A DNA stretch of 64,000 bases from positions 446,001 through 510,000 of the forward strand of contig NZ_JAFCMM010000003.1 of the NCBI RefSeq assembly GCF_018131225.1, given 5' to 3'. Position 1 is the stretch's first letter, and the number at the start of each line of letters is the position of its first letter. Positions 44,021 to 52,800 of this stretch are shown one piece after another. The notes under the pieces were generated by a model. That model worked only from the letters and a program-made list of their open reading frames with translations. It made no database searches and was not told the origin of the DNA. Both the position numbers and the translations under genes were made by a program. This stretch comes from Bradyrhizobium sp. U87765 SZCCT0048 (GTDB taxonomy: Bacteria; Pseudomonadota; Alphaproteobacteria; Rhizobiales; Xanthobacteraceae).

Positions 44021-44831
44021 TCTTCATCGGGGGCTCGCCCCCATCTCGGACGCAGCCTGGGCCCAGATCGAGGAAGAGGCCTCGCGCACGCTCAAGCGGC
44101 ATCTCGCGGCGCGCCGCGTGGTCGATGTCGATGGCCCCAAGGGCACCGCATTTCCTGCGATCGGGACCGGCCACCAGCGCGGCATCCAGACGCCGGGCGA
44201 TGGCGTCGAGGCCGCACAGCGCGACGTCCGGGCACTGGTCGAACTGCGCGTGCCGTTCGAGCTGTCGCGCCAGGCGATCGACGATGTCGAGCGCGGCTCC
44301 AATGATTCCGACTGGGATCCGCTGAAGGACGCGGCACGCAGGATCGCCTTCGCGGAAGATCGCGCCGTGTTCGATGGCTACGCCGCCGCCGGCATTCAGG
44401 GCATCCGTCAGGGCACCAGCAACCCCGTGCTGACGCTGCCGTCGAACGTCAAGGGCTATCCCGGCGTCGTCGCGCAGGCCGTGAGCCAGCTGCGGCTGGC
44501 GGGCGTGGACGGCCCCTATGCGCTGCTGCTCGGCTCCGCCCCCTATACCGCGATCGGCGGCGCCACCGATGACGGCTACCCCGTCCTGCAGCACATCCAG
44601 CGCCTGGTCGACGGCAAGATCATCTGGGCTCCGGCCATCGAGGGAGGCGTCGTGCTGACCACCCGGGGCGGCGACTTCTCGCTCACCGTCGGTCAGGACC
44701 TGTCGATCGGCTATCTCGGCCACACCGCGACAGCGGTGCAACTTTATTTCCAGGAAAGCATTACCTTCCTGATGCAGACGAGCGAGGCGTCCGTCGCCCT
44801 CGCACCGGCGGACAAGGCAAAGCCCGGCTAG
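44013..44831 (+). CDS. Encapsulin shell protein (family 1)
   Basis: A 272-residue HK97-fold shell protein, formerly called linocin M18-like. Family features are the start NNLHRGLAPISDAAW, the middle GRRVVDVDGPKG-like ARRVVDVDGPKG, and the C-terminal part IGGATDDGYPVLQHI, GGVVLTTRGGDFSL and LYFQESITFLM. Family 1 members usually form T=1 60-mers. Its ATG lies inside the final codons of the DyP gene (ATGAATAA), and AAAGGAGAG just upstream serves as the ribosome-binding site. DyP with its targeting tail is the obvious cargo. Confidence 0.95.
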   Translation: MNNLHRGLAPISDAAWAQIEEEASRTLKRHLAARRVVDVDGPKGTAFPAIGTGHQRGIQTPGDGVEAAQRDVRALVELRVPFELSRQAIDDVERGSNDSDWDPLKDAARRIAFAEDRAVFDGYAAAGIQGIRQGTSNPVLTLPSNVKGYPGVVAQAVSQLRLAGVDGPYALLLGSAPYTAIGGATDDGYPVLQHIQRLVDGKIIWAPAIEGGVVLTTRGGDFSLTVGQDLSIGYLGHTATAVQLYFQESITFLMQTSEASVALAPADKAKPG

Positions 44832-44936
44832 CGTGCGAACCGGAACACGCGAACCACCGGCCTCGCCGAACCGTCCATCGGACAGGCGTCCTGCGTCGTC
44901 AGATGCTGCGGCATCCGGGCAGCCGGCGAGGATGAC

Positions 44937-45131
44937 ATGCGGACATACGATCTCTACCTGAACGCGAAGAAAGCGTCGGTCGGCCTCTATGTGCGCCAGG
45001 GCGCCGGCCTTCCCGACCTCGACGATGCCGCCGACTGGACGTTCGACGGCACTGCGGCGGAGGCCAGCCTGCCGCCCCAACTCGTCGAACAGATCGAGAG
45101 CAACGGCCACGCCTTCCGCGACATGAACTGA
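44937..45131 (+). CDS. Small hypothetical protein after the encapsulin
   Basis: A 64-residue acidic protein with start MRTYDLYLNAKKASVGLYV and a C-terminal stretch PPQLVEQIESNGHAF. GAGGA precedes the ATG. It has no signal or membrane segment. The gap to the encapsulin gene is 105 bases on the same strand, so cotranscription is possible, but it lacks the targeting motif of a cargo. Family unknown. Confidence 0.6.
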   Translation: MRTYDLYLNAKKASVGLYVRQGAGLPDLDDAADWTFDGTAAEASLPPQLVEQIESNGHAFRDMN

Positions 45132-45182
45132 CGACGGCGTGACCACATCGCCATCACGCCGGCGTCGCTGGCATACGCGCGA

Positions 45183-46250
45183 TCAGCGCCCGCCTCGCCG
45201 CCCGGTCATGAGGCTGCTCTCGCGGGCAGGTGTGCCGCCCGCGCGCTCCGGCACGGCCGCGGACGGTGCGCGTGAAGATCGCGGACGGCCGGTCTTCCGT
45301 GCATCGGCCTCTTTCCGGACACCCGACTGAAGCTCCTGCGTCATCTCCACGATGAACCGCCGCAGCCATTGGTTGTTGACGTCCTCATTGCGCTCGATCT
45401 TCCAGATCATGAAAATGCGGAACGCCGGCACGTGGATGGGCACGGGGCTGACAGTGAGCCGGGCCAGCTTCGCATAGGTTTCGGCGACGAAGGTCGGCAG
45501 CGTCGCGATCGCGTCGCCTGCCGCCAGCAGCGGCAGCACCCCGGCGAAGTGGGTGAACGACGCCGAGACCCGCCGTGGAATGCCCTCCCGCTCCAGCAGA
45601 TCGTCGACAAAGCCGCGACGTCCATCGAACGCAATCCGGACATGGTCATGCGACAGGTAGGCCTCGCGCGTCATCGGGTTCGGCAGCTTCAGCCGCGGCC
45701 CGTCATAGAGGCATGAATAGGACGACGAGAACAGCACCTGCGAGGAATACTGCGACGTCATCTCCTTGGGCTCGGAACACAGCACCAGGTCCGTGTCGGG
45801 ATCGGCCAGCGCCTGCTTCCACAACAGGCTGTTGGTCTGGTGAAAGGCGAAGGACACCCCGAGATCGCGTGCGCGCGCCTCGCTGACCAGCTTCGGCGAC
45901 ACATAGCCCTCGATGTCGTCGGACAGCGCGATATTGAAGATGCGGTGGGAGGTTTCGGCGGCGAAGCCCGATGGCCCGCCTGTCAGCCCCGAGATCGCGG
46001 TCAACGCTTCCGTCACCTTCGGCGACAGCTCCAGCGCCCGCCGCGTCGGCACCATGCCGACGCCGGACCGCGCGAACAGATCGTCGCCGAAGTGATGGCG
46101 CAGGCGGTTCAGCGCCGAACTGACCGCGCCCTGGGTGACATGCAGGATCGCCGCCGCCCGCGTCACGCTGCGCTCGGTCATGAGGCAGTGGAAGACCAGC
46201 AGCAGATTCATGTCGAGCTTATTGATATTAGCTACATTAATCATTGCCAT
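45183..46250 (-). CDS. LysR-family transcriptional regulator
   Basis: A 355-residue LysR-type regulator. The N-terminal winged helix (about 12-70) contains MNLLLVFHCLMTERSVTRAA and the recognition helix TQGAVSSALNRLR. The effector domain follows (about 95-310) and is of the NodD/NahR subgroup: FNIALSDDIEGYV, LLAAGDAIATLPTFVAE. The last 40 residues are a low-complexity Arg/Ala/Ser tail. It is divergent from the MFS carrier and nitrilase genes, which it probably controls. An inverted repeat spans its start codon. Confidence 0.9.
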   Translation of the reverse strand: MAMINVANINKLDMNLLLVFHCLMTERSVTRAAAILHVTQGAVSSALNRLRHHFGDDLFARSGVGMVPTRRALELSPKVTEALTAISGLTGGPSGFAAETSHRIFNIALSDDIEGYVSPKLVSEARARDLGVSFAFHQTNSLLWKQALADPDTDLVLCSEPKEMTSQYSSQVLFSSSYSCLYDGPRLKLPNPMTREAYLSHDHVRIAFDGRRGFVDDLLEREGIPRRVSASFTHFAGVLPLLAAGDAIATLPTFVAETYAKLARLTVSPVPIHVPAFRIFMIWKIERNEDVNNQWLRRFIVEMTQELQSGVRKEADARKTGRPRSSRAPSAAVPERAGGTPARESSLMTGRRGGR

Positions 46251-46272
46251 TTATATTATTCCTTTGATTAAT
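46236..46272. promoter_or_regulatory. Inverted repeat in the LysR/MFS divergent region
   Basis: ATTAATCA (46236-46243) and TGATTAAT (46265-46272) are spaced by 21 bases across the LysR start codon. The segment is far AT-richer than its GC-rich surroundings. Both the position and the symmetry fit an autoregulatory operator. Confidence 0.5.
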
Positions 46273-46329
46273 TTTGTCGATCCCCCCTATCGTCGCCGGC
46301 ACACATCATCAAGGGCGCGCACGGGGGAT

Positions 46330-47667
46330 ATGGATTTCGAGATGGCCAACATCAGCTTTGCGAGTACGGCGGCCACGCAGCCGCCGCGCGCGATCGGGAA
46401 TGTCGATCTGCGGAAACGGGCGATCGCCGTCGGCATCGGCAATTTCATGGAATGGTTCGATTTCGCGATCTACGGATATTTCGCAGCGATCATCGGCCAG
46501 ACCTTCTTCCCGTCGGCGGCGCCGGGCGTCTCGCTGCTGTCGTCACTTGCCGTGTTCGCGGTCGGCTTCCTGTCGCGGCCGATCGGCGCGTTCGTGCTCG
46601 GCCCGCTCGGCGACCGGCTCGGCCGCCGCGCGGTGCTGATCATTACCGTCTTCGGCATGGGCGCGATCACGACGCTGGTCGGCCTGCTGCCCGGTTACGA
46701 CAGCATCGGCCTCGCCGCCCCCGTGCTGCTGGTGGTCCTTCGCTTCCTGCAGGGCATGATGGTCGGCGGCGAGTGGTCGAGCGCCGGCATTTATATCGTC
46801 GAGAGCGCACCGCACGACCGCAGGGCGACCGCGGCGAGCGTGATCACGGGCACGGCCGGCCTCGCGTTTCTCGTCGGAACGGCGATCGCGGCGGCCCTGT
46901 CGGCCAGCCTGTCCGAACAGGCGATGGCGACCTGGGGCTGGCGCCTGCCGTTCGTCGCGTCGATCGTGATGGCCGTTGTCGCGATGTACATCCGCCGCAA
47001 GCTGACCGACACGCCGGTGTATGCCGAGCTGGAGCACCGCCGGGCGAGCGGGACTGTCGAGAAGATCGCCCCCGGCGAGAAGCTCCGCGCCTTCGTCATC
47101 AGCTTCGCCTTCTCCGCCCTGTTCGGCGTCTCGCTGTATTACTTCATCACCTACGCCAACAACCACCTGACCCAGACTGTCGGCCTCAGCAAATCGAGCT
47201 CGCTGTGGCTGTGCAGCATCGCTCTCGTCATCTATTCGATCGCCCATCCCCTCGTCGGCATGCTCAGCGATCGCATCGGGCGCCGCGTGCTGGTCCTTGC
47301 GTCCGCGGCCGGTCTGACGGTGCTGGCCTATCCCGTCTTCATGATGATGAACACCGGCAACAGCGTAGCTATCCTGCTGGCGCTGACCGTGCTTGGCCTC
47401 CTGGTCGCGATCACCGCGGTCATGGACGTCGTCCTGCTGGTCGAGGTCTTTCCGGCCTCGATCCGCTCCACCGGCGCCGCCGTCGGCCACAACGTCGCCC
47501 TCGCCATCCTCGCTGGTCCCGGGCCGTTCATCGCCGCCGCGCTGATTCGCGCCACCGGCGATCCGAACATTCCGGCCTGGTACCTCGCCGGCGTGTCGTT
47601 CGTGTGCCTCGTCGTCCTCTGGCTGATGCTGCCGGAGACCAGGGACAAGGACATCGCACGCGGCTGA
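46330..47667 (+). CDS. MFS transporter, metabolite:H+ symporter (MHS) type
   Basis: A 445-residue 12-helix carrier. The N-terminal motif GNFMEWFDFAIYGYFA and the loop motif GDRLGRRAVL are characteristic of the MHS group (ProP, citrate, shikimate and related carriers). A second DRIGRR loop lies in the C-terminal half. It has GGEWSSAGIYIVE in helix 4-5. The start at 46330 has GGGGGAT just before it. It is followed 112 bases later by a nitrilase-family gene, so it may import that enzyme's substrate or a related acid. Substrate unknown. Confidence 0.87.
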   Translation: MDFEMANISFASTAATQPPRAIGNVDLRKRAIAVGIGNFMEWFDFAIYGYFAAIIGQTFFPSAAPGVSLLSSLAVFAVGFLSRPIGAFVLGPLGDRLGRRAVLIITVFGMGAITTLVGLLPGYDSIGLAAPVLLVVLRFLQGMMVGGEWSSAGIYIVESAPHDRRATAASVITGTAGLAFLVGTAIAAALSASLSEQAMATWGWRLPFVASIVMAVVAMYIRRKLTDTPVYAELEHRRASGTVEKIAPGEKLRAFVISFAFSALFGVSLYYFITYANNHLTQTVGLSKSSSLWLCSIALVIYSIAHPLVGMLSDRIGRRVLVLASAAGLTVLAYPVFMMMNTGNSVAILLALTVLGLLVAITAVMDVVLLVEVFPASIRSTGAAVGHNVALAILAGPGPFIAAALIRATGDPNIPAWYLAGVSFVCLVVLWLMLPETRDKDIARG

Positions 47668-47779
47668 CCGCAGCCGCTCAAATCGACGGCCAACGACAAG
47701 CGAGAGCCTGCGACCGGTGTGGCGGCGACGCCGCACCGGGCAACGGCACCCAACCGGGACAGACGACAAGGGGAATGAC

Positions 47780-48724
47780 GTGACGACATTGAAGGTCGCG
47801 GTCGTACAGGCCGCAACGGAAGGAACGGACAGCGAAGCGACGCTGCGCAAGGCGGAAACGCTGATCGCGGAATGCGGCCGGCAGGGCGTGAACATCGCCG
47901 TTTTTCCCGAAGCGTTCATCGGCGGCTACCCCAAGGGCGCCGACCTCGAGATCTGCGTCGGGATGCGGCGTCCCGGCACGCGCCAGGAATATCTCAACTA
48001 CGCCTCGCGGGCGATCGTTGTGCCAGGCGCCGAGACCGAGCGGCTCGGAGCGGCGGCGCGCGACGCGAACCTGTTCCTGGTCGTCGGCATCATCGAGCGC
48101 GCCGGCGGCACGCTGTACTGCTGCGCGCTGTTCTTCGGGCCTGACGGCACGCTGCTCGGCAAGCATCGCAAGACCATTCCGACCGCCGGCGAGAAGCTGA
48201 TCTGGGGTTTCGGCGACGGCTCGACCCTCACCGCGATCGAGACGCCGTGGGGCCCGATGGGCGCGGTGATCTGCTGGGAAAACTATGTTCCGCTGCTGCG
48301 CATGGCGATGTACGACAAGGGCATCACCATCTACTGCGCGCCAACCGCCAACGACAGCGACATGTGGGCGACGACGATGCAGCATGTCGCCTTCGAAGGC
48401 CGCTGCTTCGTGCTGTCGGCCTGTCAGCACCTGACGCGGGCGCAGTACCCCAGCGACATGCGCAACACCATCACCGACGATCCCGAGGCGATCCTGCTGC
48501 GCGGCGGCAGCATGATCGTCGGCCCGCTGGGCAATGTCATCGCCGGCCCTAACTACGACGGCGAGACCATCCTGACGGCTGATATCGACATCGACGACAT
48601 CACCCGCGCGCACTTCGACCTCGACGTCAACGGCCACTATGCCCGCCCGGACATCTTCCAGCTGACCGTCAACGAGCAAGCGCGGAAGACGGTCGTGACA
48701 CTGAACGCCCCGACCGGGAGCTGA
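47780..48724 (+). CDS. Nitrilase-family carbon-nitrogen hydrolase
   Basis: A 314-residue hydrolase with an intact Glu-Lys-Cys triad: E44 (VFPEAFIGGYPKG), K131 (GKHRKTIP) and C165 (AVICWENYVPLLR). The CWENY context and the PKGAD segment fit true nitrilases, which convert a nitrile to the acid and ammonia, rather than amidases. The start is GTG at 47780 with AAGGGGAA upstream. It is in the same direction as the MFS gene and divergent from the LysR regulator, forming a small uptake and hydrolysis unit. Substrate unknown. Confidence 0.87.
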   Translation: MTTLKVAVVQAATEGTDSEATLRKAETLIAECGRQGVNIAVFPEAFIGGYPKGADLEICVGMRRPGTRQEYLNYASRAIVVPGAETERLGAAARDANLFLVVGIIERAGGTLYCCALFFGPDGTLLGKHRKTIPTAGEKLIWGFGDGSTLTAIETPWGPMGAVICWENYVPLLRMAMYDKGITIYCAPTANDSDMWATTMQHVAFEGRCFVLSACQHLTRAQYPSDMRNTITDDPEAILLRGGSMIVGPLGNVIAGPNYDGETILTADIDIDDITRAHFDLDVNGHYARPDIFQLTVNEQARKTVVTLNAPTGS

Positions 48725-48790
48725 CGCCGGACGCCCGCTGCGGAGCGCGACTTAGGCGCCAAGACGACGCAGCACGATGCGCGAAAGAAA

Positions 48791-48835
48791 AAGGCCGCAT
48801 CGAACATGCTCGACCGAGCGGTTCGATGCGGCCTT
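48791..48835 (-). terminator. Terminator of the PQQ dehydrogenase gene
   Basis: A perfect 15-bp stem (48791-48805 with 48821-48835) surrounds a 15-base loop. On the minus strand it is followed by TTTTTCTTTC. It lies 66 bases after the dehydrogenase stop and 66 bases after the convergent nitrilase stop, so it may also block reading from that side, but the T-run favours the minus strand. Confidence 0.88.
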
Positions 48836-48901
48836 GACCGTCTGGCGATCGGCCACGGAGGTGACAGGCCGCCTCCGTCGCGATGGCGCGTGACGCGCGC
48901 C

Positions 48902-51079
48902 CTACTTCTTCGGCCGGATGGCGTCCGCCGTGCCCTGGATGAACGCCGCGATCTTGGTCACGTCATCTTCCGAGAGCTTGCCGGTGAAGTCCGGCATGCC
49001 GCGATCGATGAACGGCCCCTTGAAGACGATGTCCTTGAGATGGCCGATGGTCTCGGGCGCGGAATAGCCGAGGTTCTTGATGTTGCCGCCCTTGTCGACG
49101 CCGGGAACGCCGTGACAGAAGGCGCAGTTCGAGACATAGAGCAGCGTGCCCGGGCCGACGTCCTCCGGCTTGTAGGCGACGCCTTCCAGCAGCTTCTGCG
49201 GCGCCATCTTGGCGAACACCGGCGGCTTGGCATCGCCGCCAATCGCGAAGGTGTACACCGTGCCCGGCATCTCGACGTCGGTGGCGCGCGCCGCTTCGCC
49301 GTAGACACCGCCCCAGCCGACCGCGATCGACACGTATTGCGTGCCGTCGACCATGTAGGTCGCAGGACCCGCAACGACGCCCGTTCCGACCGGCGCCTCC
49401 CACAGCTTGTCACCGGTCGTGGCGTTGTAGGCGACGAAGCGGCCGTCGGCGGTGCCCTGGAACACGAGGTTGCCGGCGGTGGTGGTGGTGCCGCCGTTCC
49501 ACGGCGATTCGAAGTCGTGCGTCCAGGCCGGCTTCTGCTTGACCGGATCCCACGCGATCAGCCGGCCGAACGGCTTGCTCTTCGGCGGCACCGCGTTGAC
49601 GGAGTAGCCGAGATTCCAGCCCGTGCCGCTCTGCGCCTTGCCTGGCGCGACCTCGTTGAAGGTGAACGACTTCTCCGACGTCAGGTTGATCGGCACGTTC
49701 TGCGCCGGCAGGTACACGAGGCCCGTCTTCGGATTGTAGGACATCGGGTGCCAGTTGTGGGCGCCATAGGGCCCGGGGATCGCGTCGAACGGCGCATCGC
49801 CGCGCGCCTCCGCCACCTCCAGCGGCCGGCCGTCCTTGTCATAACCGGTCGCCCAGTTCACATCGACGAAGTTCTTCGCCGAGATGAACTTGCCGTTGGT
49901 GCGATCGATGACGAAGAAGAAGCCGTTCTTGGGCGCATGCATCACGACCTTGCGCGGCTTGCCGTCGATGGCGATGTCGGCAAGGATCATCGGCTGGGTC
50001 GAGGTGTAGTCCCAGGAATCGCCGGGCGTCTCCTGATAGTGCCAGACGTATTTGCCGGTATCGGCGTTCAGCGCGACGATGGAAGCAAGATAGAGATTGT
50101 CACCGCCGCCGGGGCTACGGAACTTGCGATTCCACGGCGAGCCGTTGCCCGTGCCGATATAGACCATGTTGAGGTCAGGATCGTAGGTGATGGTTTCCCA
50201 CGGCGTTCCACCGCCGCCGGCGACCCAGTACTTGCCTGACGGATCCCAGGTCTTGGCGGCTTTCGCCATCGAGTCGTCTTCATAGGGCTTGGCCGGATCG
50301 CCGGGCACGACGAACCAGCGCCACGCCTGCGCACCGGTCTCGGCGTCGTAGGCGGTGATGTAGCCGCGCACGCCGTATTCGGCACCGCCATTGCCGATCA
50401 GCACCCGGCCCTTGACGATGCGCGGCGCGCCGGTGATCGTGTAGGAGCGGCTGTGGTCGATGACCGTATCCTTCTCCCACAGCTTCTTGCCGGTGGCGGC
50501 ATCGAGTGCGATCAGGCGGCCGTCATAAGCGCCGACATAGACCTTGCCCTTGTAGAGCGCGACGCCGCGATTGACGACGTCGCAGCAGCCCTTGTAGCCG
50601 ATCGAGCGCGGCACCTCGGGATCGAACGTCCACAACGGCTTGCCGGTGCGCACGTCGAGCGCATGCACGACACTCCACGACGCCGTCACGTACATGATGC
50701 CGTCGACGACGATCGGCGTGGATTCGACACCGCGGATCGACTGCAGATTGTAGGACCACTTCAGGCCGAGCTTCTTGACGGTATCGGTATTGATCTGGTC
50801 GAGCTTGCTGTAGCGCGTGCCCGCGTTGTCGAGGCCGTAGGACAACCAGTCTTTGGTTGTCTTGCCATTGGCCTGGATCGCGGCGTCGTCGACTGCCGAC
50901 GTCACTTTCTTGACGAACTCGGGCGATCCCTTCGCCGGAGATTCCGCCCGGACCATCTGCGCCATCGCGAACGTCGCGACAGTGGCCGCGATCGCCGCAA
51001 CGACCGGCAACGATCGCCGCCATGGCGCGCGTCCCTCAGCCCGTTGTGACATCTCACGCGGGGGTTCTGATCGTCTCAT
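48902..51079 (-). CDS. PQQ-dependent quinohaemoprotein alcohol dehydrogenase
   Basis: A 725-residue periplasmic type II alcohol dehydrogenase. A signal peptide lies near residues 20-45 (SLPVVAAIAATVATFAMAQ), and the eight-bladed propeller follows. The vicinal disulfide is C165-C166 (KGCCDVV). Metal ligands can be placed at E234, N312 and the catalytic Asp D357 in SWDYTS. Position 359 is Thr, not the Asp that marks lanthanide-dependent enzymes, so a calcium cofactor is predicted. A C-terminal cytochrome c domain has CAFCH (652-656) and a likely axial Met near 695. GGAGG precedes the ATG. It probably oxidises a primary alcohol such as ethanol. The aldehyde dehydrogenase lies upstream on the same strand. 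Confidence 0.93.
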   Translation of the reverse strand: MRRSEPPREMSQRAEGRAPWRRSLPVVAAIAATVATFAMAQMVRAESPAKGSPEFVKKVTSAVDDAAIQANGKTTKDWLSYGLDNAGTRYSKLDQINTDTVKKLGLKWSYNLQSIRGVESTPIVVDGIMYVTASWSVVHALDVRTGKPLWTFDPEVPRSIGYKGCCDVVNRGVALYKGKVYVGAYDGRLIALDAATGKKLWEKDTVIDHSRSYTITGAPRIVKGRVLIGNGGAEYGVRGYITAYDAETGAQAWRWFVVPGDPAKPYEDDSMAKAAKTWDPSGKYWVAGGGGTPWETITYDPDLNMVYIGTGNGSPWNRKFRSPGGGDNLYLASIVALNADTGKYVWHYQETPGDSWDYTSTQPMILADIAIDGKPRKVVMHAPKNGFFFVIDRTNGKFISAKNFVDVNWATGYDKDGRPLEVAEARGDAPFDAIPGPYGAHNWHPMSYNPKTGLVYLPAQNVPINLTSEKSFTFNEVAPGKAQSGTGWNLGYSVNAVPPKSKPFGRLIAWDPVKQKPAWTHDFESPWNGGTTTTAGNLVFQGTADGRFVAYNATTGDKLWEAPVGTGVVAGPATYMVDGTQYVSIAVGWGGVYGEAARATDVEMPGTVYTFAIGGDAKPPVFAKMAPQKLLEGVAYKPEDVGPGTLLYVSNCAFCHGVPGVDKGGNIKNLGYSAPETIGHLKDIVFKGPFIDRGMPDFTGKLSEDDVTKIAAFIQGTADAIRPKK

Positions 51080-51120
51080 GCATTCCTCCCAATCGCTTCT
51101 TTGTCATGTTTCGTCCGGCG

Positions 51121-51146
51121 CGGGCCTGCGACATCCCGCAGGCCCG
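51121..51146 (-). promoter_or_regulatory. Hairpin between aldehyde and alcohol dehydrogenase genes
   Basis: A perfect 10-bp stem (51121-51130 with 51137-51146) with a 6-base loop lies between the ALDH stop and the PQQ dehydrogenase start. There is no T-run on the minus strand, so it may be a weak terminator or an mRNA-stability element. Confidence 0.45.
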
Positions 51147-51195
51147 ACGCCGGATCGGCTGGGCATTCGACGTCCCGACGGCAGCAGCCGCCGGT

Positions 51196-52599
51196 TCAGC
51201 GCGCCTCATTCACGATATGGATCTGAGTGAATTCAGCCAAGCCCTCTTCGGCGAACTCGACACCCATGCCCGACTGCTTTGCGCCGCCGAACGGAATATT
51301 CGGGCCGAAATCGAGATGTTTGTTGATCCAGGCCGTGCCCGACTCCATTCGCAGGGCAATGTCGCGGGTCTGTTCGCGATCCTTGCCCCACACCGATCCG
51401 CCAAGGCCCCAGGGCGAGGCATTGGCGCGCGTGAGCGCATCTTCCGGATCGGAATACTTCACCACCGGCAAAATCGGACCGAACTGTTCTTCGCGCACCA
51501 GCCGCGAGGTGTCGTCGATGTCGGCGACGATGGTGGGACGGATGAAGAACCCCGGCCGATCCTCGACCTCGCCGCCGGCGACGATGCGGCCATCGGCCTT
51601 CGCATCTGCGAGAAACGTCTTCACTTTTTCGTACTGCATGCGGTTCTGCAGCGGGCCGATGGTCGCGCCCTGCTGCAGGCCATTGTCGACCACGGCCGAG
51701 TCCGCAAGCTTCGCCAGACGGTCCACCACGTCGTCGTAGATCGATTCGTGGACATAGGCGCGCTTGATGGCGAGGCACACCTGGCCCGCGTTCATGAAGG
51801 CACCGCCGAAGATGCCGGGCGCGACGACCTCCGGATCGGCACCGGGCAGCACGATGGCCGCGTCATTGCCGCCGAGTTCGAGCGTCAGGCGCTTGAGCGT
51901 GCTCGCCGCGCTCACCATCACCTTCTGACCCGTCGCCGACGATCCGGTGAACGAGATTTTCGCGACGTCGGGATGCTGCGTCAGGTGTCCGCCGAGATCG
52001 TTCTGGTCGGTCACGATGTTGACGACACCCGCCGGGAAGATCCCGGCCATCAGTTCGCCGATCTTCAGTGTCGTCAGCGGCGTGGTCGGGGCCGGCTTGA
52101 TCACCACGGTATTGCCGGCCAGCAGCGCCGGCGGGATCTTGAAGGCGGCGATCAGCACCGGGAAGTTCCAGGGAATGATCGCGCCGACGACGCCGAGCGG
52201 CAGGCGGTGCTGCTCGACACGGCGCGTCTCGTTGTCCTCGATCACCTTGACCGGCAGGTCGAGGCCCGAGAGATGGCGAATGAACGCGCAGGTGTAGATG
52301 ATCTCGGCCGCGGCCTCCGCCAGCGGCTTGCCCTGCTCCTGCGTCAGCAGGCGCGCCAGATCGCCCTGCTTCGCCTCGATCGCGCCGGCGAGAGCCTCGA
52401 GCATGGCGCGGCGCTCGCCGATCGGGCGGCGCGCCCAGGCCGGGAACGCGGCCTTGGCCGCCGCCACCGCGGCATCCATCTGCGCGACCGAGCCGCGCGG
52501 GCAGACGGCGAGCACCTCCTCCGTCGCCGGATCGATGACATCCATGCTGGAATCGCCATCCACGAGACGTCCGCCGATCAGCAGCCTGTAGCCGGGCAT
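51196..52599 (-). CDS. NAD(P)-dependent aldehyde dehydrogenase
   Basis: A 467-residue ALDH superfamily enzyme that oxidises an aldehyde to the acid. It has general base Glu E241 (TLELGGND), nucleophile C275 (NAGQVCLAIKR), cofactor-binding FTGSSATGQ (217-225) and PWNFP (143-147). The start at 52599 is chosen because GGAGGAA sits seven bases upstream; the frame is open further but without homology. It lies just upstream of the PQQ alcohol dehydrogenase on the same strand, so the two can act in series (alcohol to aldehyde to acid). It is divergent from the AraC regulator. Confidence 0.93.
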   Translation of the reverse strand: MPGYRLLIGGRLVDGDSSMDVIDPATEEVLAVCPRGSVAQMDAAVAAAKAAFPAWARRPIGERRAMLEALAGAIEAKQGDLARLLTQEQGKPLAEAAAEIIYTCAFIRHLSGLDLPVKVIEDNETRRVEQHRLPLGVVGAIIPWNFPVLIAAFKIPPALLAGNTVVIKPAPTTPLTTLKIGELMAGIFPAGVVNIVTDQNDLGGHLTQHPDVAKISFTGSSATGQKVMVSAASTLKRLTLELGGNDAAIVLPGADPEVVAPGIFGGAFMNAGQVCLAIKRAYVHESIYDDVVDRLAKLADSAVVDNGLQQGATIGPLQNRMQYEKVKTFLADAKADGRIVAGGEVEDRPGFFIRPTIVADIDDTSRLVREEQFGPILPVVKYSDPEDALTRANASPWGLGGSVWGKDREQTRDIALRMESGTAWINKHLDFGPNIPFGGAKQSGMGVEFAEEGLAEFTQIHIVNEAR

Positions 52600-52800
52600 A
52601 TGCATTTCCTCCATTGGTGGCGTTTTGGCCATCCTGGAATGGAGCACCCCTGCCTGACTTGGACTTTTCCGCCAAACTCCGGTCGTCACGGCGCAGTCCG
52701 CTGCTTCCCATATCCGCATTCGGCGATAGGATGCGACAGACAAAAGGACGCCGTGGTCGAACAGGGCGCCGGAGGACGCGCGAAACGGAGGAACGAGGTC

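Noticed and set aside
51022..52800. N-terminal extension of the AraC regulator frame
   Set aside because: It runs antisense through the aldehyde dehydrogenase. Regulator homology and a good ribosome-binding site begin at 52801.
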